From Epilithonimonas hispanica (lineage in GTDB: Bacteria; Bacteroidota; Bacteroidia; Flavobacteriales; Weeksellaceae): a DNA stretch of 64,000 bases. The DNA lies in assembly GCF_003385395.1 (NCBI RefSeq), contig NZ_QNUG01000006.1:1-64000 (forward strand), read 5' to 3'. The notes beneath the pieces were generated by a model. That model saw nothing but the letters and a program-made list of their open reading frames with translations, made no database searches and was not told the origin of the DNA. Below, in pieces: positions 43,116-51,468 of this stretch. Every line of letters starts with the position of its first letter. Position 1 is the first letter of the stretch. A program made the position numbers and the translations under genes.

Positions 43116-44474
43116 TTAGATATGATTATCAAAATTCTTATCCATTACAAAATCCTCCATAAACTTGGTGGTATAATTTCCGGCAAGGAAATCTTCGTTT
43201 TCCAAAAGCTGTCTGTGGAAAGGGATCGTAGTTTTTACACCTTCAATATAAAATTCTTCCAAAGCACGTTTCATTTTTGCAATCGCTTCATCTCTTGTCT
43301 GAGCCGTCACGATTAATTTTGCAATCATAGAATCATAATTGGAAGGAATTGTATATCCAGAATAAACGTGAGTATCAACTCTTACACCATGTCCACCAGG
43401 AATATTAAGTTCTTTAATTTTTCCAGGAGATGGACGGAAATCAGCATAAGGATCCTCAGCATTGATTCTACACTCAATAGCGTGCATTTTTGGATAATAA
43501 TTTTTTCCACTGATTGGCGTTCCAGAAGCTAATAGAATCTGCTCACGAATCAAGTCATAATCTACAACTTGCTCGGTGATTGGATGCTCTACTTGGATTC
43601 TGGTATTCATTTCCATAAAGTAGAAATTTCTGTGTTTATCTACCAAGAATTCTATCGTTCCAACACCTTCGTATCCAATAAATTCAGCGGCTTTTACAGC
43701 AGCAGCTCCCATCTTTTCACGCAGTTCATCTGTCATAAAAGGGGATGGCGTTTCTTCAATCAACTTTTGATTTCTTCTTTGGATAGAACAATCTCTTTCA
43801 GAAAGGTGACAAGCTTTTCCAAATTGATCTCCAGCAACCTGAATCTCAATATGTCTTGGCTCTTCAATTAGTTTTTCCATATACATCCCACCGTTTCCAA
43901 AAGCTGCAACAGCTTCTTGAATTGCAGAATCCCAATGTTCTTTTAGATCTTCTTCTTTCCAAACTGCTCTCATTCCTTTTCCACCACCACCAGCAGTAGC
44001 CTTGATCATAACAGGATAACCAACCAATTTTGCAATAGCTTTTGCATCTTCGTAAGAATCAATCAAGCCGTCTGAACCGGGAACGCAAGGGATTCCTGCT
44101 TCTTTCATAGTAGCTTTAGCGGTAGCTTTGTCTCCCATTTTTTCGATTTGCTCAGGAGTTGCACCAATGAATTTGATTCCATTTTTCGCACAGATTCTAG
44201 AGAAATTTGCATTCTCTGAAAGAAATCCGTAACCTGGGTGGATTGCGTCTGCGTTGGTAATTTCCGCTGCCGCAATAATATTAGGGATTTTAAGATAAGA
44301 GTCTTTGCTCATTGCAGGGCCAATACAAACCGCTTCGTCCGCAAAACGAACGTGAAGACTGTCCTTATCCGCTGTGGAATAAACTGCAACGGTTTTTATG
44401 CCCATTTCTTTTGCCGTTCGCAAGATTCGCATTGCGATCTCGCCACGGTTTGCGATCAATATTTTTTTGAACAT
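43116..44474 (-). CDS. accC: Biotin carboxylase subunit of acetyl-CoA carboxylase
   Basis: This 452-aa ATP-grasp enzyme carboxylates biotin on AccB. Landmarks: [16 protein letters not shown] start, [17 protein letters not shown]-loop, [32 protein letters not shown] and [16 protein letters not shown] 44474 is the proper start; the frame is open to 44528 but runs into the short tandem repeat. Follows accB with an 81-base gap. Confidence 0.96.
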   Translation of the reverse strand: MFKKILIANRGEIAMRILRTAKEMGIKTVAVYSTADKDSLHVRFADEAVCIGPAMSKDSYLKIPNIIAAAEITNADAIHPGYGFLSENANFSRICAKNGIKFIGATPEQIEKMGDKATAKATMKEAGIPCVPGSDGLIDSYEDAKAIAKLVGYPVMIKATAGGGGKGMRAVWKEEDLKEHWDSAIQEAVAAFGNGGMYMEKLIEEPRHIEIQVAGDQFGKACHLSERDCSIQRRNQKLIEETPSPFMTDELREKMGAAAVKAAEFIGYEGVGTIEFLVDKHRNFYFMEMNTRIQVEHPITEQVVDYDLIREQILLASGTPISGKNYYPKMHAIECRINAEDPYADFRPSPGKIKELNIPGGHGVRVDTHVYSGYTIPSNYDSMIAKLIVTAQTRDEAIAKMKRALEEFYIEGVKTTIPFHRQLLENEDFLAGNYTTKFMEDFVMDKNFDNHI

Positions 44475-44483
44475 CTTATTATA

Positions 44484-44511
44484 ATTTGAAATTTGAAATT
44501 TGAAATTTGAA
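44484..44511. repeat. Tandem 7-bp repeat, four units
   Basis: Four perfect ATTTGAA units, partial fifth, in the accB-accC intergenic gap on the transcribed operon. Such simple repeats can vary in number by slippage. Confidence 0.8.
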
Positions 44512-44555
44512 ATTGATTTTATTATCAATTATCAATCATTATTAATCAATTATAA

Positions 44556-45029
44556 TTAAGAAGGATCTACTAAAAATAGTGGTTGATCGTATTCTACAGG
44601 AGAAGAATCTTCTACCAAGATTTTCACGATTTTTCCACTTACTTCAGATTCAATCTGGTTGAAAAGTTTCATTGCTTCGATTACACAAACTACTTTTCCT
44701 TCTGTTACAGAATCGCCTACGTTGGCGAAAGCCTCTTTGTCTGGAGATGGTTTTCTGTAGAATGTCCCAATCATTGGAGATTTGATTGTGATATATTTAC
44801 TATCGTCAGCAGAACTTGTTGCTTCTGTATTTGCAACTGGGCTAGCAGTATTTGCAACAGGAGCAGAAACTGGTGCTTGATATGCAACCTGAGGAGTTAC
44901 ATAGCTTACAGGCTCGCCTCCTAGTGGAGTTTTGATATAGATTTCGAAGTCTTTATTTTTATATTTTACCTCGGAAACTCCTGCTTTTGCTACAAATCTT
45001 ACAAGATTCTGAATGTCTTTTATATCCAT
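44556..45029 (-). CDS. accB: Biotin carboxyl carrier protein of acetyl-CoA carboxylase
   Basis: This 157-aa protein has an N-terminal region, a Pro/Ala-rich linker (about 60-85) and a biotinyl domain with the biotin-lysine motif EAMKLFN (EAMKM in most species). It shuttles carboxybiotin between AccC and AccA/AccD. ATG 45029 is preferred to 45074, which lies in the upstream terminator. Operon rpmF-accB-accC. Confidence 0.95.
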   Translation of the reverse strand: MDIKDIQNLVRFVAKAGVSEVKYKNKDFEIYIKTPLGGEPVSYVTPQVAYQAPVSAPVANTASPVANTEATSSADDSKYITIKSPMIGTFYRKPSPDKEAFANVGDSVTEGKVVCVIEAMKLFNQIESEVSGKIVKILVEDSSPVEYDQPLFLVDPS

Positions 45030-45064
45030 AAAATTTTTAAATTGTTTTGAACGCCAAATATAAT

Positions 45065-45103
45065 AAAAAACCACTCAAATTGATAAAATCCGAGTGGTTT
45101 TTT
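45065..45103 (-). terminator. Terminator between rpmF and accB
   Basis: AAAAAACCACTC (45065-45076) pairs with GAGTGGTTTTTT (45092-45103), 15-base loop. It may partly attenuate transcription into accB. Confidence 0.8.
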
Positions 45104-45134
45104 ATGCTAAGTATAAGATTATCAAAGATAATTC

Positions 45135-45338
45135 TTAGTTTTCTTCTGTTGTTTCTACAGTTTTCTCTACTACAACTTTTCCTCTGTAGTATAGTTTTCC
45201 TTCGTGCCAGTGCGCTCTGTGGTATAAGTGCATTTCACCAGACGTTGCGTCTTTTGCCAATTGAGGAACTACTGCTTTGTAGTGAGTTCTTCTTTTATCT
45301 CTTCTTGTAGACGACTGTCTTCTTTTAGGATGTGCCAT
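45135..45338 (-). CDS. rpmF: 50S ribosomal protein L32
   Basis: This 67-aa protein shows L32 traits: [20 protein letters not shown] and the short [20 protein letters not shown]-terminus. It lacks the zinc Cys pairs of the C+ form. It lies 47 bases after the DUF177 gene, the common yceD-rpmF pairing. Confidence 0.95.
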   Translation of the reverse strand: MAHPKRRQSSTRRDKRRTHYKAVVPQLAKDATSGEMHLYHRAHWHEGKLYYRGKVVVEKTVETTEEN

Positions 45339-45385
45339 TGTTAGTACTTTTTAAAAATTCTTGCGAATTATATTGTTGTTATTTC

Positions 45386-45913
45386 TTAATTGTTGTCTTT
45401 TAATTTCTTCAAAGCTTCCCATCTTGGGTCTATGCTTTCTTCTTCCTCTTCAATTTCTTTCGGACTGTATTGGTCAAGGATTTTTTGATATTCATCATTG
45501 TCTCTTACAGATGGTGCTAATTTTTTCATCGGAATCGATAAAACTACAGTTTCATATATAAGGTTAGCAAGGTTGAAGTCACTGTCTTTTTTGTCGATGG
45601 TAATGACATCTTCATTACTATCGTCATATTCTTCACCAAATTTTACAAGAATTTTTAAATCATTCTCAATGTTTTCAGAAAATTCACCGTTGCTGATATC
45701 GCAAATCAATTGAACCGTTCCTGAAACATTAATATGAAATTCCAAAAACGTTGTATGCTTGTCCAAAAGAACATCTGCAACTATTTTTGGATTGAAAAAT
45801 TCCTGCTCAGTCTCAAATAAATCAAAGAACTCTTGTTCGATTTCAAATTCGAAATCGTGTTTTCCCGGTTTTAAGCCTATAAAGGCAACGTCATAGTTTC
45901 TAATTCTGTCCAT
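45386..45913 (-). CDS. DUF177 (YceD-like) protein
   Basis: This 175-aa protein holds the DUF177 layout: RNYDVAFIGLKPGKHDFEFEI, FLEFHINVSGTVQLICDIS, and an acidic tail. In E. coli and plants homologues take part in 23S rRNA/large-subunit biogenesis. Start ATG 45913; the upstream 14 codons run into the promoter TATTTTTG (45933-45926). Heads the rpmF operon. Confidence 0.9.
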   Translation of the reverse strand: MDRIRNYDVAFIGLKPGKHDFEFEIEQEFFDLFETEQEFFNPKIVADVLLDKHTTFLEFHINVSGTVQLICDISNGEFSENIENDLKILVKFGEEYDDSNEDVITIDKKDSDFNLANLIYETVVLSIPMKKLAPSVRDNDEYQKILDQYSPKEIEEEEESIDPRWEALKKLKDNN

Positions 45914-45925
45914 AAAAACGGTTTG

Positions 45926-45933
45926 CAAAAATA
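45926..45933 (-). promoter_or_regulatory. -7 promoter element of DUF177-rpmF operon
   Basis: TATTTTTG on the minus strand, 12 bases before ATG 45913, which supports that start over the 45955 one. Confidence 0.55.
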
Positions 45934-46018
45934 ATTTATTTTTTTTAAATAACAAAATATTTTTTGGAAATACTTGAACTACAAAAAATTACTTCCCAAA
46001 AACTAATTTTTTGTCTAG

Positions 46019-47104
46019 TTATTTTTCTTTCGGGAGGTCTTCGTCTATCCCGTTATTTGCGTGTGCTGGCTTCGGACGGAGGCGATTGCTCATCAGGTCG
46101 TGATATTCTTCTCTGTTTTTGAAAATTTTAATTGCTGTGAAAATGGCTTCCGAAAAAGAAGTTTCATCTGCTAAATTTTTTCCTGCAATGTCATAAGCAA
46201 CACCGTGGTCAGGAGAAGTTCTTACAAAAGGAAGTCCGGCTGAATAATTCACGCCTTCTTCATAAGCGATTGTTTTGAAAGGCGCTAATCCTTGGTCGTG
46301 ATACATTGCCAAAACCGCATCAAAAGCTTTGTATTTCCCCGGTTGGAAAAAGCTATCAGCAGGATAAGGCCCAAATGCTAAAGTTCCATTATTGAAAAGT
46401 TCTTTTATCGCAGGTTCTATAATCTCGATTTCTTCTTTGCCGATTACACCACCATCGCCAGCGTGAGGGTTAAGTCCAAGAACCGCAATTTTTGGTTTTT
46501 CTACGCAGAAATCTTCTTTTAGTGTTGAGACTAATTGCTTGATTTGTTTTTTTAATTTTTCTTTATTGATGTTGTTGGCAATCTCAGAAACCGGAATATG
46601 GTGTGTGGAAACAGCGACTTTCAAATCTTCAGTTACCATAAACATTACCGCTTTTTTGCCCGCTTTTTCTTCGAAATATCCTGTGTGTCCTGCGTGAGCG
46701 AAACCGTATTTCATCATTTCGTCCTTATTAATAGGAGCGGTTACGATAACATCAATCTCGTTGTTGAGAAGCGCTTGTGTTGCAGATTCCAAAGAATCAA
46801 TCGCCATTTTTGTGGATTCTTCTGTTGGAACACCGAATTCTACATTACTGTTCTCTTTGGTAAGATTTACCATATTGATTTTTCCACCTTGAGCTTCTTT
46901 TGCCGAATTGATGTAATTGAAGTTCGTTTGCAGTTTGAAAACGTTTTTCTGATAAGTAAACAGTTTTCCTGAACCAAATATAACCGGCGTGAAAAAATCT
47001 GTGATGCTTTTGTCTTTCAGAGACTTTAGGATGATTTCTGGGCCGATTCCGTTGAAATCGCCGATGGAAATTCCTACTCTGATTTTATGGTGTTTGGAGC
47101 TCAT
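46019..47104 (-). CDS. pdxA: 4-hydroxythreonine-4-phosphate dehydrogenase
   Basis: This 361-aa enzyme oxidises 4-phosphohydroxy-threonine in pyridoxal-5'-phosphate synthesis. Landmarks: VGISIGDFNGIGPEIILK, AHAGHTGYFEEK, GLNPHAGDGGVIGKEE and the metal-binding YHDQGLAPFK. Divergent to ribE; the -7 element TAATTTTG is at 47144-47137. Confidence 0.95.
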   Translation of the reverse strand: MSSKHHKIRVGISIGDFNGIGPEIILKSLKDKSITDFFTPVIFGSGKLFTYQKNVFKLQTNFNYINSAKEAQGGKINMVNLTKENSNVEFGVPTEESTKMAIDSLESATQALLNNEIDVIVTAPINKDEMMKYGFAHAGHTGYFEEKAGKKAVMFMVTEDLKVAVSTHHIPVSEIANNINKEKLKKQIKQLVSTLKEDFCVEKPKIAVLGLNPHAGDGGVIGKEEIEIIEPAIKELFNNGTLAFGPYPADSFFQPGKYKAFDAVLAMYHDQGLAPFKTIAYEEGVNYSAGLPFVRTSPDHGVAYDIAGKNLADETSFSEAIFTAIKIFKNREEYHDLMSNRLRPKPAHANNGIDEDLPKEK

Positions 47105-47136
47105 TTGCTTATCTTTGACGTTTAAAATGAATTTTA

Positions 47137-47144
47137 CAAAATTA
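47137..47144 (-). promoter_or_regulatory. -7 promoter element of pdxA
   Basis: TAATTTTG on the minus strand, 32 bases before the pdxA start. Confidence 0.5.
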
Positions 47145-47216
47145 CGTTTTTTTAGGATAGGTTTTTGTAGGAAAGCGCTTCAATTTTATAACTAAAGTTG
47201 TATTGATGACAAAAAC

Positions 47217-47300
47217 CCTAGCCCCGATTGTGGTGGAAATCCTTTTTCTTTTCTTTGAAAAGGAAAAGATTGCAACGGAAAGCGGGATTAAGCTCCTGAA
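47217..47300. repeat. Long hairpin repeat, copy 3
   Basis: TAGCCCCGATTGTGGTGGAA and CATCC-type ends: left AGCCCCG...AAATCCTTTTT, right GAAAAGATTGCAACGGAAAGCGGGATTAAGCT. It is an inverted relative of 32232-32352 and 51271-51365, placed between pdxA and ribE. No FMN riboswitch was seen before ribE. Confidence 0.75.
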
Positions 47301-47320
47301 AAAATATTAAATCAAAAAAA

Positions 47321-47917
47321 ATGTTTACAGGAATAATAGAAGCGACCGGAAAAGTTGAGAAAATTACAAGAAATGAAAGTAATATTGATTTTGTCTTAAG
47401 TTGTACTTTCACACACGAATTGAAAATCGACCAAAGCCTTGCCCACAACGGATGTTGCCTGACGGTTGTGGAAATAAATAATGATACTTATAAGGTAACT
47501 GCCATCAATGAAACGCTGGAAAAAACCAATCTTGGGTTCTGGAATGTTGGAACGGAAGTAAACTTGGAACGTTGTTTGAAATTCGAAGGTAGATTGGATG
47601 GACACGTTGTTCAAGGGCACGTAGATAAAACCGGAACTGTGGAAAGTATCGAAGACCAAAACGGAAGTTATTTTATTACAATTAATTACGAAGAGTCTGC
47701 AGAATATACGACGGTTCCACAAGGTTCGATTACTTTGAATGGAACAAGTTTAACGGTTGCAGAAAGTGGAAAAAATCGGTTTTCTGTGGCAATAATTCCC
47801 TACACTTGGGAGTTTACGAATATGAAGCATCTGAAAAAAGGTGATGTCGTGAATCTGGAATTCGATATCATCGGCAAGTATGTTGCGAAACTTTTGAAAA
47901 AACAAAATGTCATTTAG
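47321..47917 (+). CDS. ribE: Riboflavin synthase, alpha subunit
   Basis: This 198-aa enzyme dismutates two lumazines to riboflavin. It shows the MFTGIIEATGKV start and two lumazine-binding repeats (LAHNGCCLTVVEI with GHVVQGHVDKTG, then LNGTSLTVAE). It overlaps the sensor kinase start by 11 bases, so translation is coupled. Confidence 0.95.
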   Translation: MFTGIIEATGKVEKITRNESNIDFVLSCTFTHELKIDQSLAHNGCCLTVVEINNDTYKVTAINETLEKTNLGFWNVGTEVNLERCLKFEGRLDGHVVQGHVDKTGTVESIEDQNGSYFITINYEESAEYTTVPQGSITLNGTSLTVAESGKNRFSVAIIPYTWEFTNMKHLKKGDVVNLEFDIIGKYVAKLLKKQNVI

Positions 47918-49361
47918 TGATTATAAAGGTTACCGGTTAAGAAACAGGGTTTTTGTTGGGTTTTTGGCGATTTGCTTCCTTAGTATTTTGACTTCGGCGG
48001 CTTTATCGTTTGTGATTTTGCGTGATAATGCCAAGATGGTAAGCAGAACCGATATGCAGAACAAATCCGAAGCGCTGATGTCTTCTTTGGATTATGCACT
48101 CAGTCATTCTATGGTTGAGACCAAAGATATTCCTGCGGTTCTGGAAAACGAAATTTACGAGATTGCAGATATCAACAAACACGACATCATCATCTATGAC
48201 CTGAACGGAAATTATCTCCTTTCTAACAAAGAACCGAATCTTGTTGCTCAAAAAAAAATGCCTGCCGATGTCATAAAGGCAATCAAGAAAAACGGAAAAC
48301 AATACGACGACAAGTCTTATGATGAGAAGCTTGAGGCGACGATTGTTTCTTCTTATATGGTTCTGAAAAACAATATGCTGGAAAATATCGCTTATGTTTA
48401 TTTTCCGTATTATCACAACGAGAGCGCTTATATGTCTGTTTTCAAGCATTATTTTGCTTACATCATCGGGATTAATCTTTTGATTGTTTTGTTCAGTATT
48501 TGGTTAAGTTGGATTATTTCGAATAATTTGACGGATGCGATTACACGTTTTACATCAATGATTAGCAGAATCAATTTGTTTGATAAAAATCTTCAACCAA
48601 TTAAATATTACAAGAATGATGAGCTGAATGCATTAGTGAAAGCTTATAATAAAATGATCTCGGAAATTGCAGACCAGCGGGAAAGGCTAAGTTATACAGA
48701 AAAACAGTCTGCCTGGCAAGAAATGGCAAAACAAGTAGCGCACGAAGTGAAAAATCCGCTCACGCCAATGAAGCTGATGATGCAGAATTTTGAAAGGAAA
48801 TTTGACCCTAATGACCCGAATATCACTACTAAAGTTAAAAATCTAAGTGAAGTTGTGATTGGTCAGATTGATGTCATCAGTAGAGTTGCAAGTGCTTTCT
48901 CTGAATTTGCGCAATTACCTCAAAAGAATGACGAAGAAATTTCTCTGAACAAAGAAGTGAAAAATGTGCTGACGATTTTCAGTGATGAAAATATCTTTAT
49001 CCACGCCAATCACGATAACATCAAGATGAAGATTGACAAAGATTATCTGGCAAGAATCATTACAAATCTTGTAACCAATGCAAGTCAAGCGAAAGCGGAT
49101 GATAGAAAATCTGTCATTAATGTTGATTTAGAAAAAATTGAAAAGCGAATCAGAATTACTGTTCAGGATAATGGAGTAGGAATCTCTGATGATAAAATCA
49201 ATAAAATCTTTGACCCGAATTTCACTTCAAAAAATAGTGGAATGGGAATTGGATTAACAATGGTAAAACGGATGGTGGAAGATTATAACGGAACAATCAC
49301 TGTTGTTTCCGAAATTGATAAGGGTGCGACTTTCACAATCTCAATGCCTTCTAATCTGTAG
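47907..49361 (+). CDS. Membrane sensor histidine kinase, NtrY/HAMP-type, no partner regulator nearby
   Basis: This 484-aa protein has two membrane helices (about 17-37 and 186-208) with an extracytoplasmic region of about 150 residues, a HAMP-like linker, a HisKA domain with AKQVAHEVKNPLTPMKLM (phospho-His) and an HATPase_c domain (VTNASQAKADD, DNGVGISDDKINKIF, GMGIGLTMVKRMVEDY). It autophosphorylates on signal, but no response regulator gene is adjacent. Overlap with ribE and direct abutment with the next gene make an unusual three-gene unit. Confidence 0.92.
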   Translation: MSFSDYKGYRLRNRVFVGFLAICFLSILTSAALSFVILRDNAKMVSRTDMQNKSEALMSSLDYALSHSMVETKDIPAVLENEIYEIADINKHDIIIYDLNGNYLLSNKEPNLVAQKKMPADVIKAIKKNGKQYDDKSYDEKLEATIVSSYMVLKNNMLENIAYVYFPYYHNESAYMSVFKHYFAYIIGINLLIVLFSIWLSWIISNNLTDAITRFTSMISRINLFDKNLQPIKYYKNDELNALVKAYNKMISEIADQRERLSYTEKQSAWQEMAKQVAHEVKNPLTPMKLMMQNFERKFDPNDPNITTKVKNLSEVVIGQIDVISRVASAFSEFAQLPQKNDEEISLNKEVKNVLTIFSDENIFIHANHDNIKMKIDKDYLARIITNLVTNASQAKADDRKSVINVDLEKIEKRIRITVQDNGVGISDDKINKIFDPNFTSKNSGMGIGLTMVKRMVEDYNGTITVVSEIDKGATFTISMPSNL

Positions 49362-50066
49362 ATGAAACCTTTCCGATTTCAACAATTTGATATTAATCAA
49401 AGTTCCGATGTTTTCCGAGTAGGGACAGATGCGGTTTTGCTAGGCGCTTTATCGAATGTCATTAATGCAAAACAAATTCTGGAAGTTGGAACAGGAACCG
49501 GAATTATCGCTTTGATGCTGGCTCAACGCAATTCTGAGGCTAATATTTTAGGAATTGATATTAATCCTGAAGCAGTGCAAATTTCTCAAGATAATTTTTA
49601 TAATTCTCCTTTTTCTGATAGAATCAAAAGTCAACTCCAAGATTTTAAAAATCTTGAAACTGATGAGAAGTTTGATTTAATTATTTCAAATCCACCTTAT
49701 TTTGAAATTAATAGCTCTGAGAAAGATATTCTAGCGAGACAAAGATTGGAATTAGATTTCTCTGATTTGATTCAAAAAGCTTCACAATTACTTTCTGATG
49801 CAGGTTTGTTTTCTGTTATTATTCCAATTGATTCCGAGAAGGAATTTACTCGGATTTGTCTTAGTGATAATTTATTTCTCCAAAGGAAAATCATCATCAA
49901 AGGAATCCAAAACGCTGAACCGAAAAGAGTAGTTTTAGAATATTCTTTAAAAGAATCAGAAACAACAATAGAGAATTTTGTCATAGAAAAATCGCCAAGA
50001 GTGTATTCCGATGAATATCTTGAGCTGACAAAAGATTTCCATTTATTCAACAAAAAACCTCTCTGA
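49362..50066 (+). CDS. tRNA1(Val) adenine-N6 methyltransferase (YfiC/TrmN6 family)
   Basis: This 234-aa SAM-dependent methyltransferase has motif I VGTGTGIIALMLAQ and catalytic SNPPYF, typical of TrmN6-type enzymes that modify A37 of tRNA-Val. Other small-molecule N6-methyltransferases share this motif, so the substrate is inferred. Its ATG directly follows the kinase stop. Confidence 0.9.
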   Translation: MKPFRFQQFDINQSSDVFRVGTDAVLLGALSNVINAKQILEVGTGTGIIALMLAQRNSEANILGIDINPEAVQISQDNFYNSPFSDRIKSQLQDFKNLETDEKFDLIISNPPYFEINSSEKDILARQRLELDFSDLIQKASQLLSDAGLFSVIIPIDSEKEFTRICLSDNLFLQRKIIIKGIQNAEPKRVVLEYSLKESETTIENFVIEKSPRVYSDEYLELTKDFHLFNKKPL

Positions 50067-50145
50067 ATTTTCAAAGAGATTTGTATTTTATAAAGTTTTA
50101 GAATTTGAATCTAACATCTAAATTCTAATCTCTAACTTCTGTATT

Positions 50146-50856
50146 TTATTCGAATAATTCTGCAGTATCCAAAACAGAAACTTCGCCATTTTCACATCTG
50201 ATAGCTTCGCCCGGATAATTCTGAATCATATGATAATCGTGTGTCGCCATTACAACCGCGCAATGATTTTCTTCTGCAAGATTTTTCAAAAGCGTCATAA
50301 TGTCGTTAGACGTTTCTGGGTCTAAGTTTCCTGTTGGCTCATCTGCAAGGATTAATTCTGGATGATTCAGAAGTGCTCTTGCAATCGCCGCACGTTGTTG
50401 TTCACCTCCAGAAAGTTGGTGTGGCATTTTGTGCTTTTTGGTTTTCATTCCAACGCTTGACAAAACTTCATCAATTCTTGTTTCCATTTTGTGTTTGTCT
50501 TTCCAGCCGGTTGCTTGTAGGACAAAAAGAAGATTTTTCTCAATGTTTCTGTCAGATAACAATTGGAAATCTTGGAAAACAATTCCTAATTTTCTTCTTA
50601 AGTTAGGAACATCAGATTGTTTTAATTTTTTCAAATCAAAGCCTGCGACTTGTCCGCTTCCGCCTTGTAAAGGAAGTTGCCCGTAAAGAACTTTCAGAAG
50701 AGAACTTTTTCCAGAACCTGTTTTTCCAATCAAATAACAGAATTTTCCTTTCTTGATATGAAGGTCAACATTATTCAGGACGGTAAAGTTTTTCTGAACA
50801 ATTTTTGCGCTGCTCAAATCTATAATATCGATACCCGGGTCATTTCTGTGTGGCAT
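50146..50856 (-). CDS. ftsE: Cell division ATP-binding protein FtsE
   Basis: This 236-aa ABC ATPase has Walker A GKTGSGKSSLLK, signature LSGGEQQRAAIARAL, Walker B LILADEPTG and a His switch (ATHDY). Sequence around the Q-loop and IVFQDFQLL fit FtsE. FtsX is not beside it; FtsEX controls peptidoglycan hydrolases at the septum. Monocistronic. Confidence 0.92.
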   Translation of the reverse strand: MPHRNDPGIDIIDLSSAKIVQKNFTVLNNVDLHIKKGKFCYLIGKTGSGKSSLLKVLYGQLPLQGGSGQVAGFDLKKLKQSDVPNLRRKLGIVFQDFQLLSDRNIEKNLLFVLQATGWKDKHKMETRIDEVLSSVGMKTKKHKMPHQLSGGEQQRAAIARALLNHPELILADEPTGNLDPETSNDIMTLLKNLAEENHCAVVMATHDYHMIQNYPGEAIRCENGEVSVLDTAELFE

Positions 50857-50885
50857 AATTTCGGAAATTGAAAGTTTGTGAAAGT

Positions 50886-50893
50886 CAAAAATA
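50886..50893 (-). promoter_or_regulatory. -7 promoter element of ftsE
   Basis: TATTTTTG on the minus strand, 29 bases before the ftsE ATG. Confidence 0.5.
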
Positions 50894-50939
50894 GCAAAAA
50901 CTTATTTTTAAGCTTTTACTTTTGGGAAATTTTAACAAC

Positions 50940-50970
50940 AAAAATGTCTGAACATTGTCCAGACATTTTT
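50940..50970 (-). terminator. Terminator of rpmH
   Basis: AAAAATGTCTG (50940-50950) and CAGACATTTTT (50960-50970) form an 11-bp stem with a 9-base loop, 22 bases after the rpmH stop. Confidence 0.85.
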
Positions 50971-50991
50971 GTATATGATAATTTTAAGAAA

Positions 50992-51150
50992 TTATCTCTT
51001 AGCGCGAGATGCACTAACAGTTAAGCTCTTTCTGCCTTTCGCTCTTCTAGCTGCCAACACTCTTCTTCCGTTTGGTGTAGACATTCTTTCACGGAAACCG
51101 TGTTTGTTTCTTCTTTTTCTTTCAGATGGTTGGAATGTTCTTTTACTCAT
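50992..51150 (-). CDS. rpmH: 50S ribosomal protein L34
   Basis: A 52-aa protein reading [19 protein letters not shown] then [20 protein letters not shown]; it is too short to appear in a 60-codon ORF scan. The KRTFQPS start and [13 protein letters not shown] are the L34 signature. It has the best promoter in the window (51194-51224) and its own terminator. The usual rnpA partner is not adjacent. Confidence 0.96.
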   Translation of the reverse strand: MSKRTFQPSERKRRNKHGFRERMSTPNGRRVLAARRAKGRKSLTVSASRAKR

Positions 51151-51193
51151 CACTAATATATTTAGTTCGTAATTTTATTAAATTTTCAGATTG

Positions 51194-51224
51194 CAAATAT
51201 AGAAATATTATTTCGAATGACAAA
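51194..51224 (-). promoter_or_regulatory. Promoter of rpmH
   Basis: On the minus strand TTTG (51224-51221), 19 bases, TATATTTG (51201-51194). Exact consensus and spacing, 43 bases before the start. Confidence 0.85.
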
Positions 51225-51270
51225 TATTTAAAAACTTTTTTATGTTAATTTTTACTTTTCAAAGATGGTA

Positions 51271-51365
51271 GTTATTTGGGCAGCTTAATCCGCCTTCCGC
51301 TCCCAATCTTTTCACTCCACTTTGTTGCGTAAAAAGGATTTCCGCTCAAGTCGGGCTGCAGATTC
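51271..51365. repeat. Long hairpin repeat, copy 2
   Basis: TTTGGGCAGCTTAATCCG...AAAAAGGATTTCCGC, GTCGGGCTGCAG. GCAGC (51280-51284) pairs with GCTGC (51355-51359). Where copy 1 has GCGCC/GGCGC, this copy has two substitutions on each side that keep the pairs. Confidence 0.8.
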
Positions 51366-51443
51366 ATCATAAAACAAGATTTGTCATAAAAAGTTTATAT
51401 TCAATTATAAGTCTTCCATCCTTTCTCTATTTTTCTGAAAGTC

Positions 51444-51451
51444 TATATTTG
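51444..51451 (+). promoter_or_regulatory. -7 promoter element of waaA
   Basis: TATATTTG, 17 bases before the ATG. Confidence 0.55.
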
Positions 51452-51468
51452 CAGTAGAAAAATAAAAG

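Noticed and set aside
47161-47320. FMN riboswitch before ribE
   Set aside because: The leader contains the hairpin repeat and shows no RFN-like conserved segments.
47218-47448. 76-codon minus-strand frame before ribE
   Set aside because: It crosses the hairpin repeat and the start of ribE, with no family resemblance.
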